DNA of 64,000 nt, taken from contig OY855913.1 in the NCBI GenBank assembly GCA_963693305.1, positions 6,394,701 through 6,458,700 of the forward strand. The letters run 5' to 3'. The notes beneath the pieces were generated by a model. That model saw only the letters and a list, made by a program, of their open reading frames with translations, ran no database searches and had not been told where the DNA came from. This document shows positions 38,001 through 53,500 of this stretch, one piece after another; the stretch's first letter is position 1; each line of letters begins with the position of its first letter. The position numbers were made by a program, and so were the translations under genes. The stretch is from Meandrina meandrites. Lineage: Eukaryota > Cnidaria > Anthozoa > Scleractinia > Meandrinidae.

Positions 38001-41000
38001 ACTCTTAATGCGCGTTCCTGAATTCTCTCAAGTTTCCTCGACAAATGAAAGGAAGCCATTAGGAAGTAAGGATGAGTAACCATGGCGAGGACAGAAGTGG
38101 ATAAAAAATATGAACAAACTTTAAAGCGTAAGAGACCCTTTTGTACTTGGCTTTGATTTCTTTGAAATTCTTTTCAATCCTTTAATATTTACCATCTTAA
38201 GCAAAAAGAACCATCTCCACTCGAGCAGACCAGAAGTCATCGTGTCAGTGTGTCACCACAAGGACACGTCACGTTACTTAGCAACAGCCCGTTTACTTAG
38301 CAACATCCCCGTTGCTTAACAACATTGCTTTGCTTATGCAATTCAACAATAGGATTCTCACGGAGTGTCTAATAAATCGCACAAACCTTGACAGACGGCT
38401 GTTGCGTGCTTTACACACGCTCTCTGGATCTCCTGATCCCTCGGGCAGCTTCCCTCCTTCTCCATCTCCTTCCAGCAGCCCAACAGGTCCCACACTGACC
38501 ACGAGTCCTGTCTGGGCCCAGTGTGCCGCCTTCTTAAGGCAGACTGGTAACGAGTCGGTGAGAAGAACCCCTCGTCCGTACTCAGTCAGCTCTCGGTCGA
38601 GTTTGATTGCGCGCTCCATCTCGGAGCCTTGTCCCACCCGAAAGATGAACGGAGTACCGTTTGTACTGGGAAAACACAAAAATAAATGGTTTTGCAATCC
38701 TTGTGATGCCTTTACTCACACGTTTTACCTCTCACGGTTAAACAGCGGGAAACCTTTATCATATGTTTAGCACTCACAGCGGTATTTAAAAGGCCATTTC
38801 CGAGTTACGTTTCGCCTCTGTGTCAAAACGAGTCTTCGTGCAAAACCAGTGTGTTTCACCTGGACGTCCATTTTCACGTAACTCAAACTCATTTTCATTT
38901 GAATGGTTTCGCACGAGGACTAGTTTTGAAAATGACGCAAAGGGCAAATCGGAAATGGCCTGTTGATTAAACTATTCACATTTTCTGTCCACTATTCAAC
39001 TGGAACTGAACCACTATTCCACGCATTCACGACTCCTTTGCCTAGTAATTAGCCGGCTTCAACGGTCCAAAGCTCGAGAAGTAATTTTTCTGATCGATTC
39101 TTTTACATTTGGTTAATGTTAGTTCTGAAAATTTAGTCTGCTTGAAACTGTATAAGTATTGAAAGCAGAAACAATCCGGTTACTTAGCAACAACAATCCG
39201 GTGCTTAGCAACAACAATCCGGTGCTTAGCAACAACAATCCGGTACTTAGCAACAACAATCCGGTTATTTAGCAACAACAATCCGGTTACTTAGCAACAA
39301 CAATCCGGTTATTTAGCAACAACAATCCGGTTTGTTTTACCCTGACGATAACTTATCTAAGTTGAAAACGTTCGGTTTTTCCTTTTAAAGTTTTTAACCA
39401 TTATCTTTTATTTCAAGCGTTGAAATATATTTTTTCTTCCAGGAATAAGAAGTTGATCACTGTTGAAAGTGTACGGTTGATGTAAAAAAAGTGATGATCA
39501 GCGCAAGACGCAGCATAAAATTAAAGCACACACACTAAAACGAACAATTCAACGGATAATACAAACAGCTTATTGAAGCTATCTCGCACCACCGTACCTT
39601 AATACTTTCTGGACAACTTCATGCGCGGGCTGGTCATCTCTTTTGTGCAAATACAAACACATCACGCTACCGCTTTTTTCAATGGTCTCATTCTCGTCAT
39701 ACTCGTCGGCATCATCCTCCAGATCTTCTTCACTCGTTGAATCCACAGAGGGCAGTACAAAGTCACCCAGCTTGGCAAGCAGCAGTTTAGCCACCCTAAA
39801 CACACAGCTTCCCCCGTGATGTGCTCCGTGTTTCTCGCCTAAATAATGTCTGGCGGAGGGTGGTAAGGTCACCTCCTGACAGCTCTTCGCGCTCATTAGC
39901 GGCAAGGCTGAACGGCAGAGCTTGAGTACGATCAGTACCAGTTTAGGAGGGGCTCGTCGATCCAGAAGTAGAGACAGGAGGGTGGAGATGGTGCGTGGCT
40001 CGCGGAGAATTCCTTCTCCAAGTTTGCTCCTAATAATAGCAAGGAAAACAAAACAGTATATGAACTACTGTACTAAGCAACTTAACAATGGGAAAAGCTG
40101 AAGATTTCGTCTTACAACGGCTTATTGCCACCTAATTGCTGCTCTCCAAAACAACTGTTTATAATCTCAAACCAGTTTGACTCTGAACTTCCTGAGATCG
40201 AAATCTCATCAATACTGTATCCTCTTTGACAAAAAGAACAGAAGTTTCTTTTCGCGCGCTCAATAGACCATTTTCGTATTCTCGGTATTGGACTGCAACT
40301 AGCTTGCAATTAAGGCTAATGCGGGAAAAATGTTTACATGCAAATTACATGAAGCTCTTTTTAATCACATTCCCCCGAATTAGCCTCAATTGTGCGCTAG
40401 TTACAGTCCAATACCGAGAATACGAAAACGGTCTATTCTTTCCCACGCCTTAGGCACGTCTGAAATTCGACTAGCGAAATGAGTAAGAAACAACTGCAAA
40501 AAAAAAAATTCACCTGCTGATGCCGTGCAGCAGTTGCATAACGTACTGTAGCGCGTCTCTAGCAGTGGCACCATCTTTGCGACTTTCCTCCAGCACACAG
40601 TTCAGGTAGTTTGACAAGAGACTAGACACCTGATGAGCCAGACCTGACCACTCAATAGCACCAGCACGGTAATCTGACAAAGAAAACAACAGCGATTGAA
40701 CAGTTTAACTCCAATACACATTTTAACCACAGACAGCTGGTCCTTCCCTTCCTAAACACTATCCAAAATTTTTTTTGCAGTTTTCTTTTAAACTCTTGTA
40801 CTCTTAACAAATTGAAACTTCACTGTTAATCTAAATTTCTTGAGGGCCTTCTAGTATAGCATTACAATCGTAGTCTACAACAAGTTAAATCTTTTTCGAC
40901 CTTGCTATCTCGTCAGCCGAGGCCGGAGCAATCCGCTCTCCTAAGTATGAGTCGAAGTGACTGTTACTCTACCCGCAGGATGGGATGCTAGCCTATCGCA

Positions 41001-44000
41001 AGAACCCTTCCCCCCCCCCCCCCCCCCCCACTCCACCCACTCCTATCCTGTTGGGTTGCCTTATCAATCATCATCATATACTTTATTTAAACACGGTAAA
41101 AACATCAGTTACAAGTTAAGAATGATTACATCACATTAAAAAAAAAACTGATTTACATGTTTGCCGTGTGGGAGCACGAGGGAGACATCAGGCAATTGAT
41201 AAGTCTTTTAAAGTGGCTAAAGGATCTAGCAGCTCTGGCATCGTGGGGAAGGCTATTCCACAACTGTGCCCCACTGTAACAGAAACTTCGTTTTAAAAAA
41301 TCAGTACGGGGCTTAGGTAGAGCTAACTTATTTGCCTTGTCTCTAAGATTATATCCTGTGCTGAATGGTTTAAATAGGTCTTGTAAGTACTCCGGAGCTT
41401 GTTTATTTATGGTTTTAAACATTAGTTTCGCTTTATGCTTTTTCCTTCTGGTATAGAGGGAATCCCATCCTAACTTTAATCGAAGGACGGTAGCACTAGA
41501 ATAGAAATCCGACTTCGTAATGATCCTAATGGCGCGATTCTGTAACTTTTGTAATTTATCAGTCAGTATCAGTCAATGTATAGACTTGGGTGGAGAGAGA
41601 CATCACAAGGGTAAAGTGTGTTGCCCAAGAAAACAAAATTTAACACAACAAAACAAATCTGGAGACAGAGTCCACCGTTCTTATCACAAGGTCTTCGTGC
41701 CACTACCGTGGCCCGACCCCCTCCTCCCGCCTCCCAAAAAATAAAAATAAAATAACCCCACAAAATGTTGCTTCAATAGAGTCTAACCTTTGTCATTCTC
41801 CCATTGCACTATCCGATCCAAGAGCACTTGAAACCCAGCCCAAGCCATGGCCGATAGATTGACCGCTGTATCACTCTCCTCGCTTCTCAAAGAACACAGC
41901 TTGTCCAGCAGATACACAAGACTGCTTCTCATAACACAGCGCTCTTCATGCCAGGAGAATGGGCAGACAGAGAGCACCAAAATGCTGTCATGGTACACTG
42001 TGGGCTCAGAGGAAGCCTGCTGGACAACTGCTTGCACCACAGCCGAGAACATGTCACGCACCTCTCGCACCATGCCTCCGCACTTGAGTTCTTCAGTCCT
42101 GGGGTAAAAATAAAGGGTGAGTAATGTGTCATGAGAATACACATTCTCGTCCCCATAGCCCTTTTCGCTTCTCTTAGCCAGCGGGGCCTTGGCACGAGAA
42201 ACGAAGGCTAAGAGAAGAGAAAACGGCTATGGGGACGAGAATGGAGAATACAAGGCACCTTTACGGCTGGCGTTGACAAAAACTATAATTATAAACGATC
42301 AATTCCAAAAGGAAAAGCCGAAGTAACAGGAACAGAGACTAACCTTGGTCCTTGAGCGAGAATTGACGCCACAGCAGAGAGCAGGTGGGGCACATGAGTT
42401 CCAATTCGAGAACAAACTGTCACCAGTTCTATCATACATTGAAGAGCTTGAACACGGTCCAGACCTCTCTCATTACGCACACGAGCTGCGGCGAGAAAAC
42501 TGGAACAAGTCACCTGGTAAAAAATATATATATTTCAGAAACTACAACAGTAAACGGAGATCATAAGACTTAATTTGTTACTAGGCTTTGTAAACAGTTA
42601 CATATTTCGGGATGCATCGTTATAAACCAGTAAAATTACTAGCTTTATAGAATCTTAGGCCTACCTTAATAAAAACGGGAATACTTAGGGAATATCTAAC
42701 TGTTCTAAGTATGTTGTTTCTTAAGCTGAAATTGAAAACTCGAATGTACAAAAGCGTTTCTTGTAATTTGAAACGAGTTACTGCTCCATGGTATCTCCAC
42801 CCGGGCTGCAAGTTGTGTTGTTTTATCATTTGAGCCAAAATTTACAGGCTAATGAGCCCAAGGATCTTAACTACTTACAGCTTTATCGGGATCACTGCCA
42901 ATGAAAGTGAAAATCTCGGCCACAGTTGAAACAAACGTCCTGACATTTACATCAGAATCTGTCTGATCTACAGCAGAACATCGACTGTGTTTCTTCTGTA
43001 CATTCGTTCTCCAGCGCTGTAACCTGCGCACGTCATGTATGCCTTCCTGAACTGTCGTCGACTGATCCAACTTGGATGGTGCTGACAACGAGCGACTAAG
43101 GACTGGTGACTGGGGAGCGTGGAGCTGATTCAAGGAAGCCGCTGCAAAAAATCGTAAGCAAATGAGGGCGAATTTTGTGAGGGACAAGATGGCTGGACAT
43201 CAAAACGATAAAATACAACAGTAACGAGAGATAACCCCGAACACTAGGATGTGATAATTTGGTGACATCTGAATGGAGATACTGCATATTTAAATACGAC
43301 TTTTACTATTAGTGTTGTGTGCTTTAACCGGCTGGCCGTTGAAATCACGTTTGGGAAAAACATTTTTTCCTCACCTCGTATGTGATTTGGTTTTCTAGAC
43401 AGAGCAAATGCTCAGCAGCATTTGAAGAGCGAACTCTCTAGCAAGTTATGTTGCGTTTTGTCACTTTTTGCAATAGATCCATTGGGAAAGATTGACACGG
43501 ATTACAATTTACGAACGATGAACATGAAGAATTTTTAGGCTGAAGTATTCGGCTCCTTTAATGATGTCTATATCTTTTTCTTTTTTTCTACATTTTTTTC
43601 TTTTTCCACAGCGGATGAAACACGAAAGGAAACAGGGCAACCCTTAATCTTCAAAACGCACCTGCTCAAAAAGACATCCTCTTGGTTCTTCACACAATCC
43701 TTCCTTCCAGATTGCGCTACGAGCTCAAAGAATGGCTAACAAAAACTACTTACCGTGTTGTGATTGTTGCCCGTGATCCGGTGCAAAACTGCTATGAGAG
43801 ATGCTTCTCTCTGGAGCGGCTTTACTTCCACTGGACTCGATTGTCACGTTACACAGCAGCCCTGCACACTCCATGACAGAAAACAAAAACTTTTTGGTGA
43901 CTGGCATCACATCCAATGCACTTTCCATTTCCTGGCGTTCTGCTTTTGCTTCTGTCTCTAGTCGCTCTCTAAGGAAAGGAAACAAACAAGTGATTGGGCA

Positions 44001-44553
44001 AGAAATTTAGCTTCAGAAAGATGCTAAACAGTTGTCAGAAACTTTCATTTCACTGAAACGGAATAACATAAAAAAGTAACTTCTCAGGGTGCAAAGAAAA
44101 TTGATTTTCAAGATTCACATCGGGCGAAGGTCTTTCTCAGTGGCCTTACTACATCTGCCAAGTAAAAACTCCAAAAATGTTACTTGCTCATCTGGCAAGT
44201 GATTGATAAAATCCACTAGTCCAACAGGAAAAAATTCCACTAGCCCCGGTCTATTGGACAAGACTTTTTTTTCGCACTGCCCCTTTAGAAAAGATCATAC
44301 CCTTGCACTCACATGAGTTTCCCCACAGACTGCTCTTGCTCTATTGGATCGAACTCAACATTTTTCAGTGAACACAACAACTCAAGTTCCTTGCTCTTGG
44401 CCTGCAAAAGAAAGAGACGACAGTGTACAACGTTTTTAGTACAGAACTTGCATAAAATCTAAACCTTGTGTATATAGATTGAGTCGATCAAACAGCGTCA
44501 ATAGAACGAGCACTTGTTAAGTACTTGTTAAGCAACTAGTAAGAGTAGTTGTA

Positions 44554-44590
<37 letters not shown>

Positions 44591-47500
44591 GTTAGTCAGT
44601 CAGTCAGTCAGTCAGTCAGTCAGTCAGTCAGTCAATTGATCGATCGATCGATCGATCGATCGATCAATCAATCAACCAACAGCATTTGTACACGGTGATT
44701 AAAAAAAGGCCAGCTAATAAGCTGATGTTACCGTTATTAACTAATTAAGAAATAAAAGCTATTCACTAAGCAAGACATATGTGACATTTTAACAGGATTC
44801 CAACTCACAACCTCCAGCGCAAATATTCTAATATAGTAGTTGAATGGTTGCACCACTTACTCGCCACCTACTCGTGAAATCAAGTCAAGATTTTCTAATG
44901 TGCTACTCTTGAATGCACAGGCAGCTATACAAATGCGTTTATTCTTACGTCAATTCTGTAATACTAAAGCAATCGTTTAAACTAATAATGAAGGAACATT
45001 ATACCTCTTGTAAGTGGAAGTCATTGAAGAAGGCAGCACTTGGCTGCAGTGTTCCATCACGCACATCATCCAGCTCGTGAGCCCATTTCTGTTCCATCTC
45101 GGCCATGGTCTGCAGCTGCCTGATCAGACCATTCAGCCGGCTGAACACTTCTTTCATTACACCACACAGGTACCTGTACTCCTCACCCTCTACCTCTGTC
45201 GCCAGTAGAAGCTCCAGTCCGTGTACAGTTTTGGTAAGTCCCAGATGGTTGATAACACACCGCAGTACCACCTCCTCTATACCTTCGGGTTGGAGAGCTT
45301 GTCTCAGGCTTGGACGCAGGGTGGGGGCTTGCACACCTGAGTGGGGGACGCAGAATATTAAATTAGAGTTCTCGGTGTGAATTGTTTCTAATCTCAACAG
45401 ACATTTATTTAATTTATCTCTCTGCACGTTAAAACAAGCGAAAAAATGTGACTCTACATCCTAACTTCAAAAGAGATCCAGGCTATTTGATTTTTGACAG
45501 CAAACGCCTGGAAATTTTCAATAATGAACTCTAAACTCAGTTAAGGTAAAAAATAATTTATTAGCATAAAGGGGCCATAATGTCAGTCACGAGTGTTTGA
45601 AAGACTCCTTGGTGATTGCCATTACAATTCTGTCAGTGACACTTCAGAGAATTTGCAGAGAATTCAAGGGTTTGACAACATCATTGCTGTACAAAGACAA
45701 AACAGTTTATTACAAGCAGTGAAGCATGTTAACAGGGTGCCTTTATTGCTTAGGAAAATGAAACACTTACCTGCTGCAGTTCTTAGGCGTTTCAAAAGCT
45801 CTGAGGAAAGCTTAGAGCTTGGTTTGGACACGATACTGTCAAGACTTGTTGTAGAACCTATCTCTGACTCAACAGTAATGGTGATACCTGAATTTCCTGA
45901 TGCTGACACTGCTTCAGCAGCAGTGGGCCATACACACCTGATTGAACAAAGGATATGTACTTCAATTATTGACTGCACTCAGTGCTTCTTTAGCCAGTCA
46001 CGCAGGAGAAAGCGTGACCTTAGTGGACTGCCAAGTCACGTCCTCTTGTGTGACACACTTGCTTAGGTACTGCTTACAGTAAAACCTTTGTTTTATGGAC
46101 TTCTTTTAAACACTTTCAAGAGTTGCAACAAATTCAGTCTGAGAATCCCATATCCAAGAATTGATTTAACCTGCAAACTTTGCTAGAGAATTTGCTAAGC
46201 AATAGGGCATGTTTTTACGCTGGCGTGACAACGATGAAAGTGCCTTCAAGTGTTTGTGTTAGTCTTGGACAGCATATGTTACGATTTAAAAACTCTTTGT
46301 ACGCTTCCACAAGGAATTCCGGAAACAGCAGAAATTGCATCGCTATGTTTGATCAATACGTAGTACATCTTTGTATTGCAAGCAGGGGGGATTGTACGAT
46401 TTCCACATAAGCTTCTCTTATCGTTTAGTCAAGGACATTGCCAAAAGGGTTTCTTACCTTTGCAAAAGTTTGGAGTTGAGCAAATGTTGACAGGCGTCTT
46501 CTGCTTCAGTGTTAGCAGGGCCCTGGTACCTAACGTTCAGCAAGCTGTGTGTGAGTACAGAGAGGCCTAGGCACAAGTCGTCAAAGAACGGTAGCCGGGA
46601 AGATGTTTCAGGATGTTCCTGAAATAGTGAGCAGAATAGTTGGAGAGAATTACTTTAACAGGCAGCTATGTCAAAAAGAAATAGTGTTTCGTTTCAAGAT
46701 CGCGGAAGGATAAGAATGACAAGGAACTTCCTAATTTGCCCTTATCTTGCCCTTTTTCGTCAGCGGCGCAGGCCAGCCCTTCCGTGCCAGCAAACACGAT
46801 ACACGCGAAGGCATCGTGTCTTTGCTTACGCTTGCAAGCGCTCTCATTGGTGGGAATTTCCTTCTTTCTCAGAATATAGCTAGAAATGTTAACTCAACAA
46901 TTAAACACGGAAAGAGCTCACTTTATATATATTATATATTGTAGTCTAATTAGGCCAATTTTAGAATACTGTGCAAGTGTGTGGGGCTGCTGCGGAGTAG
47001 GTCACAAACAAGACCTTGAAGCCCTCCAAAACCGGGCTGCCAGAATAGTTGCACGAACTGTGCGCAGCAACCCGGCAATGGACTTTCTGAAATGGCCCAC
47101 GCTGGAGGAGCGCCGTCGTAAATCTGTTTTTAAACTCGTTAAGAAATGCCTGCAAGGGTAATGTCCCCAATATTTTAAAGAATATTTTAAACGTAATAAT
47201 ACAATCCATGCGCGCGCTACTAGACAAAGCAACCTTTTACATCCGCCTGCTGTAAGGACTGAGATCGCAAAACGATCCTTTTATTACTATGGTTGCATTC
47301 TTTTTAACGAACTATCTTGATGTACATAGTTTTCTATCTATATTATTATTAATGTTAGCGTAATGATATGTATGCTATAGTTTTAGTACATTGTTGCGCT
47401 CAGGGCTCCCATTGATAACAGACAGCTTTTTGCATCCCTGAGCGGTATAAATCAATAAAGCTTCTTTGTCTTTGTCTTTATATCTTTCGCCAATACATGG

Positions 47501-50500
47501 GTTTAGTTGAACTTAAAAGCACTGCAGTCGTCAGATATTTCTATTTGTAATGAATCTGCTGACAATGATCTTTCCGATATTTGAAAAACATGTTTTTTAC
47601 GAGATTGTTTGCCTTAGTACAACGTGTTGACATTGTGGTTTCGAGCGTTCTTCTGATTGGATAGTAGCCCCCATTGTGCAAAAAGTTCACATCGAATCCA
47701 CAACAATACCGTTTCGTTTCTGAGAAAATGAAACAAAGGTTGCAAGAAATCAGAACAGAAGGATCTAAGAGAAAGTTTATATTAATGCCAAGGAGCACTA
47801 GCACATCATCTCTAGAGGTGTCATTGTCGTCCCCAGAGCCTCGTATCCCTCTTGGCCGGCGAGTCACCTTTTTCTCGTGCAAAGGTCCTGCCGGCCAAGA
47901 GGGACAGTTAGTCCGGGGGACGAGAATGGAGAGGTGTATTTTGTAACATAGGTGCAACACATTTCCAACATGTTTATTCGCTCCGACCAAGGGCTAACGC
48001 TTGAAATAATTATCAGCTTTTCAAATTCACTGTAGTGGTCATCAGACCTTAATAGTCTAATAGCTAATTTTGTATATTGATATGGTAAGCTAGAGGAGCT
48101 TGTCAATAGATAATTTCTGAGATCAAGTAACCTTTCGGCATGACGTACCTTGGTGCTTATAATGCAGCTGAAACCCCACAGAGCATTGTCAGGCGTGTTA
48201 CGCTCTCTTGTACTCTTCAACTGAAAAGAGATGGTCACTGCATCACCCTCCACCTTAACAGCTTCCTTGGGCCAGCCTAGCCGCACCACCCCTCTGCCAC
48301 CAATCCCGCACGAGTTACCACCATACTCGGCTACTTTGCGACCAGTGGTGGTCTTGCCAGCATACAGAATCACCTGGGGACAAGCGTTGGTTTATGACAT
48401 TAGAGCGGTTTCCATTTCATTGTCTTCGAACCAAAACCAAAGTAATCACTCTGGCCAATCACAAAGGACACAAACAATCCAGTAAACCAATCTAAACTCA
48501 AAATCCATGCTTGACTTTTCTTCGTTTTGGATGTCCCAGAGCATAGCTTGGCCTCCAGCATGGCGGATTTTGTACCATCATGATGTGACCTTTTGGTGCT
48601 AAAGGCCCATTTTAGTTCAAATTTACGTTTATATTGTAGCCCAAACAGGGTTAGAGTTAGTCACATGACTACCTCCAAACCAGTGGGAGATGTCTTTTTG
48701 TTACCCTTTATCATCGTACTATGATGAGGTCAGTTACTTGAATTGTATTTTTAAACACGGGAGGACAAAGAGATTAAAAGGAGAGTGATTTAGTGACAAG
48801 TTCCGGGAGGGGTGCAAATTCATTGCATCCTTCAACTCTTTTCCTTTTGCCATCAAACTCTACTGTTTTTACTATCTTTCCTTTACAGAAGCACTTGTTG
48901 AGCAGACAAAGCAATAGGCATCCCATGAAGGTGATCTGCCTTGCCTTACCTTATCATAATCGTATTGCGTGGCGCATCTTGGATCAAATTGGACATACAA
49001 ACAAGACGCCCCTGGTAGCACCACTGTTTTACAGCACTGATAGTCATCTCTAAGTGGATGAGGACTCTCCACTTTACGAGGACTTGACCATGGTGACGGC
49101 ACAGCAGGAGATGACAGAGAAGGCTTGTGAGTTGCCTCTCCAGGTGATTTTAATTCAGAAATGAAATAGGCGACCTAAAAAAGAAAACTGCACTAGTCAG
49201 GACTATAGTGAGACTTGTTCAAAGCCGCTCTTTTTCTTTGTGTCGGAAGAGTTTTGTGAATAGATCGCTTACAAAAAGGAATACAATATCGCGCGTTGAA
49301 GACCGCCTGGAATCTATTTGCCCGTGTATGAAAGCGTGCGAAGTGCACTAAATCCAGAAAGGGCTCGTTCCGCAATTGACTGCCATTTTAAAATCCTTGA
49401 CAAAGCCCCTTTAAGTGCATTACCAATATAATTCAGCTTTTCTTCTCACCCTTGTTGCAGTCACTGTTACATTGGTCACAGCTGGTAGAAAGCCCGTAGC
49501 TATTGGCAACCTTAGACACTTCTCAGAGGACACAACTGATGCTAGCAGTGGTAGGGTCTGCCCCACTACTGTGGCTTTCATAACATGTTCCAGCCCTTCT
49601 ACTCTTGATTTGATATCTCCTTTGTATTCCACTGACAGCTTGGAAAGGACTTCTAGAATGACATCAAGAATCTAGAAAGGATTTTCAACATAGATGTAGT
49701 TAAAAAGTCGCTCAATAAAACTAGTTTGTATGACTTGTGTGGCAAGTTGTCACGGTTGCCAGACATCAGTTTTAAAATTTCCTGACCTTTCTCAGATAAG
49801 AAAAAAATTTCCCTGACCTAATAAATAGAAAATGTCAGTTATAGTAGCAGACTCCAGGCTCTGCTTCCAAACAAAAAATCACCGAGATCACATTGACCTG
49901 AAATGTTTCTTCCAGCAATGAATTGTACGGAGTCAGCGGTGTTGTATTTCAATTTTTCCCTGATTTTTTTTAAATGTCATTAAGGATAAAAGTGTATGGA
50001 TTACTAGAAGGTACAATTAGAAACCGAGGCTTTTTCATTTTCGACTTTGGCTTAGATTTCTTTGAACTTTGACAAAACTGTGAAGAATTTAGCTTCCATA
50101 CATAGTTAGGGACGTTCGTAATGAGGAAACTACATTTACTGCAGTTTTAGGCAGATACCCAAGGATACCCAGTATTCCTTCAAGGCGTTTATGTTGCTAA
50201 ATGAAGAGTTTAGCAGATATGAATTTTCTCTTTTGTACATAAGGATAAATACAATTGTCTGAAGAAAAATTATAATACCCAGGTAATTGAACCAAGCCTA
50301 GATTATAACAACAATTAGTAGAATTCTACTAGTACACTAATGCAAATGTTGCAATGTGATTGGCTGAGCTATTGAACACTATCAGCCATTAGTGTGCAGT
50401 TGCCGAAGGTCGTCCACAAAATGCGACGTTTTTATCGTCTTTCCGAAGTTTTGGAAGGAAGTTTAGATGTAAATGGATAAAAAAATTCCCGAGAAGACGA

Positions 50501-53500
50501 AAAGAAGGACATTAGCGGTTTCTTGACTTTAAAAGCTTGAAATTATTGAAAAACGTAACGGATGCACGCGCGTAAACAACTGCAAATTTACCAAGGACAA
50601 TTCAATGCGTGCGATTTTGTTAAAGCGTTTAATAGTTCGATAATGCGTAGAAAAATAATTAGAAACCATTATTTGCGTTTATTTCAGTTAGAATTCTACT
50701 AAAACAATTAGATTATTCGCTCTCAATTTCTATGAGGTGATAGTTGATTCGGCCTGCGGCCTCATCAACTATCACCTCATAGAAATCTCGAGCTCATAAT
50801 CTAATTGTTAATTAGAATGGAGCCACAACATACCTCTTGACAAGCTTCTAAAATTTTTAATGACAGCTTTTGACATTCAACTTGTTCTTTCACCACGTCA
50901 CTGAAATCCTAATGAGAAGAAAAAAATGATTTAGGAAGAGCTATCATGATTATAAAAGTATCCAGCAAGCTATCTTGGCATGCTGCCTGAGAACTACTCA
51001 CTAGCATACTATCGATAGGAAGTTACATATATCTGGGAGGGTGCGGTGGCCTAAATGGTTAGTGTGCTGGACTCTGGATCGAGCGGTCCGGGTTTGAGCC
51101 TTGGCTGGGGTCACTGCATTCTTGGTTAGGACACAAACTCTCACAGTGCCTCTCTCCACCCAGGTGTATAAATGGCCCGGGGGGGGGGGGGGGGGGTACT
51201 CCCCTAAATTTCAGATAGGGGTGTGCCGCGAACATTCTCAAACCCTGACCCTATCTAAGGATAAAGAAAACGAAAATTAATACCCTTTCTAAGGCCCAAA
51301 CCTGACAATTGACACCCTATTCAAGGGGAGGAGAAGCATTGCGTGACGACCCAAATAACGGCTAACCACGCACGGCAAAGCTCAAATCTTTCAAAATCGC
51401 TTTGTTAATACTTAATGACGGATAGTTAAGTTTTAACAGACAATTTGTTTTTCGTTTAGCTGGGCGTTTACTTGAGCTGATAGAATTTAGGTACCCTATC
51501 TAAGGATCACACTGGGAACACAATGCCAAAAGGAACAAAAATGATACCCTATCAAAGGACCAAGAACCTCAAAAACCATACCCTATCTCGCTATAGCCCA
51601 TGTATGGGAGTACCCCCCCCCCCCCCCCCCCCGGATAAATGGGTACTGGCAAATGTACTGCTGGGGGTAACCCTGTGATGGACTAGTATCCCATCTGGCT
51701 GGGGGGAGGGGGTAGAAATACTCCTAGTCACTTCATGCAAGAAAACCGGGATAAGCTCCAGCCATGGGCCACTAAGGCTCAAACACAGTTTTTATGACCA
51801 GTTTTATGACCAGTTTTTATGACCAGGTGGAAAGATGAAATAAAACAAACCTTATCCACTCTGTCAGCTGACTGTTGTTCATCAGAGAGCACAACTTCTT
51901 TCCAGCTTGTGATGAAGACAGCTGTGAGGTACTGCAGGACTGGAGAAACATCCTGTGTAAAACAAAAATATAATTATAGTGAATTCAAGGGGTGAACGTC
52001 ATAACATAATACTAGTTTTTGTTTTTATGTTTTTATTCTTGTTTTATTGTGAGCATGTTGTGAATTTTAAATGTGCAAATAAGAACCTTTTGAGTTTCAA
52101 ATATTGAAAATTATGAGAATTGAGAACAGTATCCTGACAAGAATTAAGGAAAGAGCAGTGAGTTAAGGGCAGTTCTTCAAGACATTTCTCATTCTTTAAT
52201 GTGACATAACCAGTCCACATGCATTCTAAATGGCTGCTGCACAGCTTTTCTTGAGTGACTGATTCCAAGTGTGATTGAACACCCTCCCCTTTCAGAAGTG
52301 CTGGGGATGCCCCTGAGTTCTGGGAGTTTGGTCCTTTATGTCACCGCCCATCAGACTAGTCACACTCTAAGGGGCCTGTTCCACTCTAAGGGGGTGTTTA
52401 CATGATATACCAAGGCGACTTTTGTACTGGCGAAAGTTTACTCCGGTTCCCTCTTTCCTCTAAGTACAGTGTATGGTTTATCTGGCTGAAAAAAAACTCT
52501 TTTTCTTAAATGGCCTTTAGCCAACAAAATCCCTCTTGGCTACACTGTGCATCCTTGCTAAATGTCAGACTTTAGGGTAATAAAATGTACATTAACTCTA
52601 CACAGGATTAATTATATTGACTAACTGGATGCTTGGCCACCAGTGATTGAAATGCATCATCATCCATACTGCTGCACTGGAGAATCATGTCACTGGACTC
52701 TTTGATGCACACTTTAAGAGCTGCAAACACCACATCTTCAGCCAACCTAAAGGGGGTAATTAAAATCAAACCAGAGCCCTTCAATATAACATTAATTAAA
52801 CACAAAATCAAAACAAGATTCAACCAGTCAACAAGTACCATTTGTAACCTTCACCAATCAAATCATATTTTTAAGCCATCCTTGATGTTTTACAACAGAA
52901 TTGAATAGAAGGTTAATTAAGTAGACCTGCATTCCAGCCTAGTGGTTCAGAATACCCCCCCCCCCCCCCCCCCGGCCCCCCAGTGTATGTTCTCTCCAGT
53001 TTCCCTCCCTCTATAGACTAAAATTGAAACTTCTAAATTCCAGTTCCATCTCTAACAGTGTGTGACAGACGTGCTACTGGACTATGATCTATTCTTTAAT
53101 CTTTTAAATGAGGTTAAATATATTATTTAACTTAGTTAATGTCTAGGAGCTAATTTTGGCTGTTCTGTAGTTGTCTGGCGTAAGCTTGGCATTAGCGTGG
53201 CGTTGGCGTGGCGTGGCATGGTGTTTATTAGCGTACGTTGGCGGGCGGGCAATTCCTGTGCGTGGCGTTTTACTTCCAGTCTAGGCGATGCGGGCAACTT
53301 CTGGCGCACTCGTGGTCAGCGGTTACCTGTCGCGTTCTTATGCGTGCAATGTTGCACGTGCTAGTGTTTCACTTATTCGCGTAGCTTCACTGAGTTTAGT
53401 GCTCGAGGCGTTCTGGCTTACTTAGACTATTTTTTTTTTCCACTGAATTCCTCATTCAGTGTGACGGGTGCTGGGAATGGGGCTGGGTGTGGCGGGCGGC

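Noticed and set aside
38312..38770. 152-codon plus-strand ORF
   Set aside because: It is a shadow of HECTD4 exon 25.
39172..39331. CRISPR-like array
   Set aside because: Units are contiguous without spacers, and the host is an animal genome.
45593..46066. 157-codon plus-strand ORF
   Set aside because: It is antisense to HECTD4 exon 16 and its introns; the minus frame there fits splice sites and phase.
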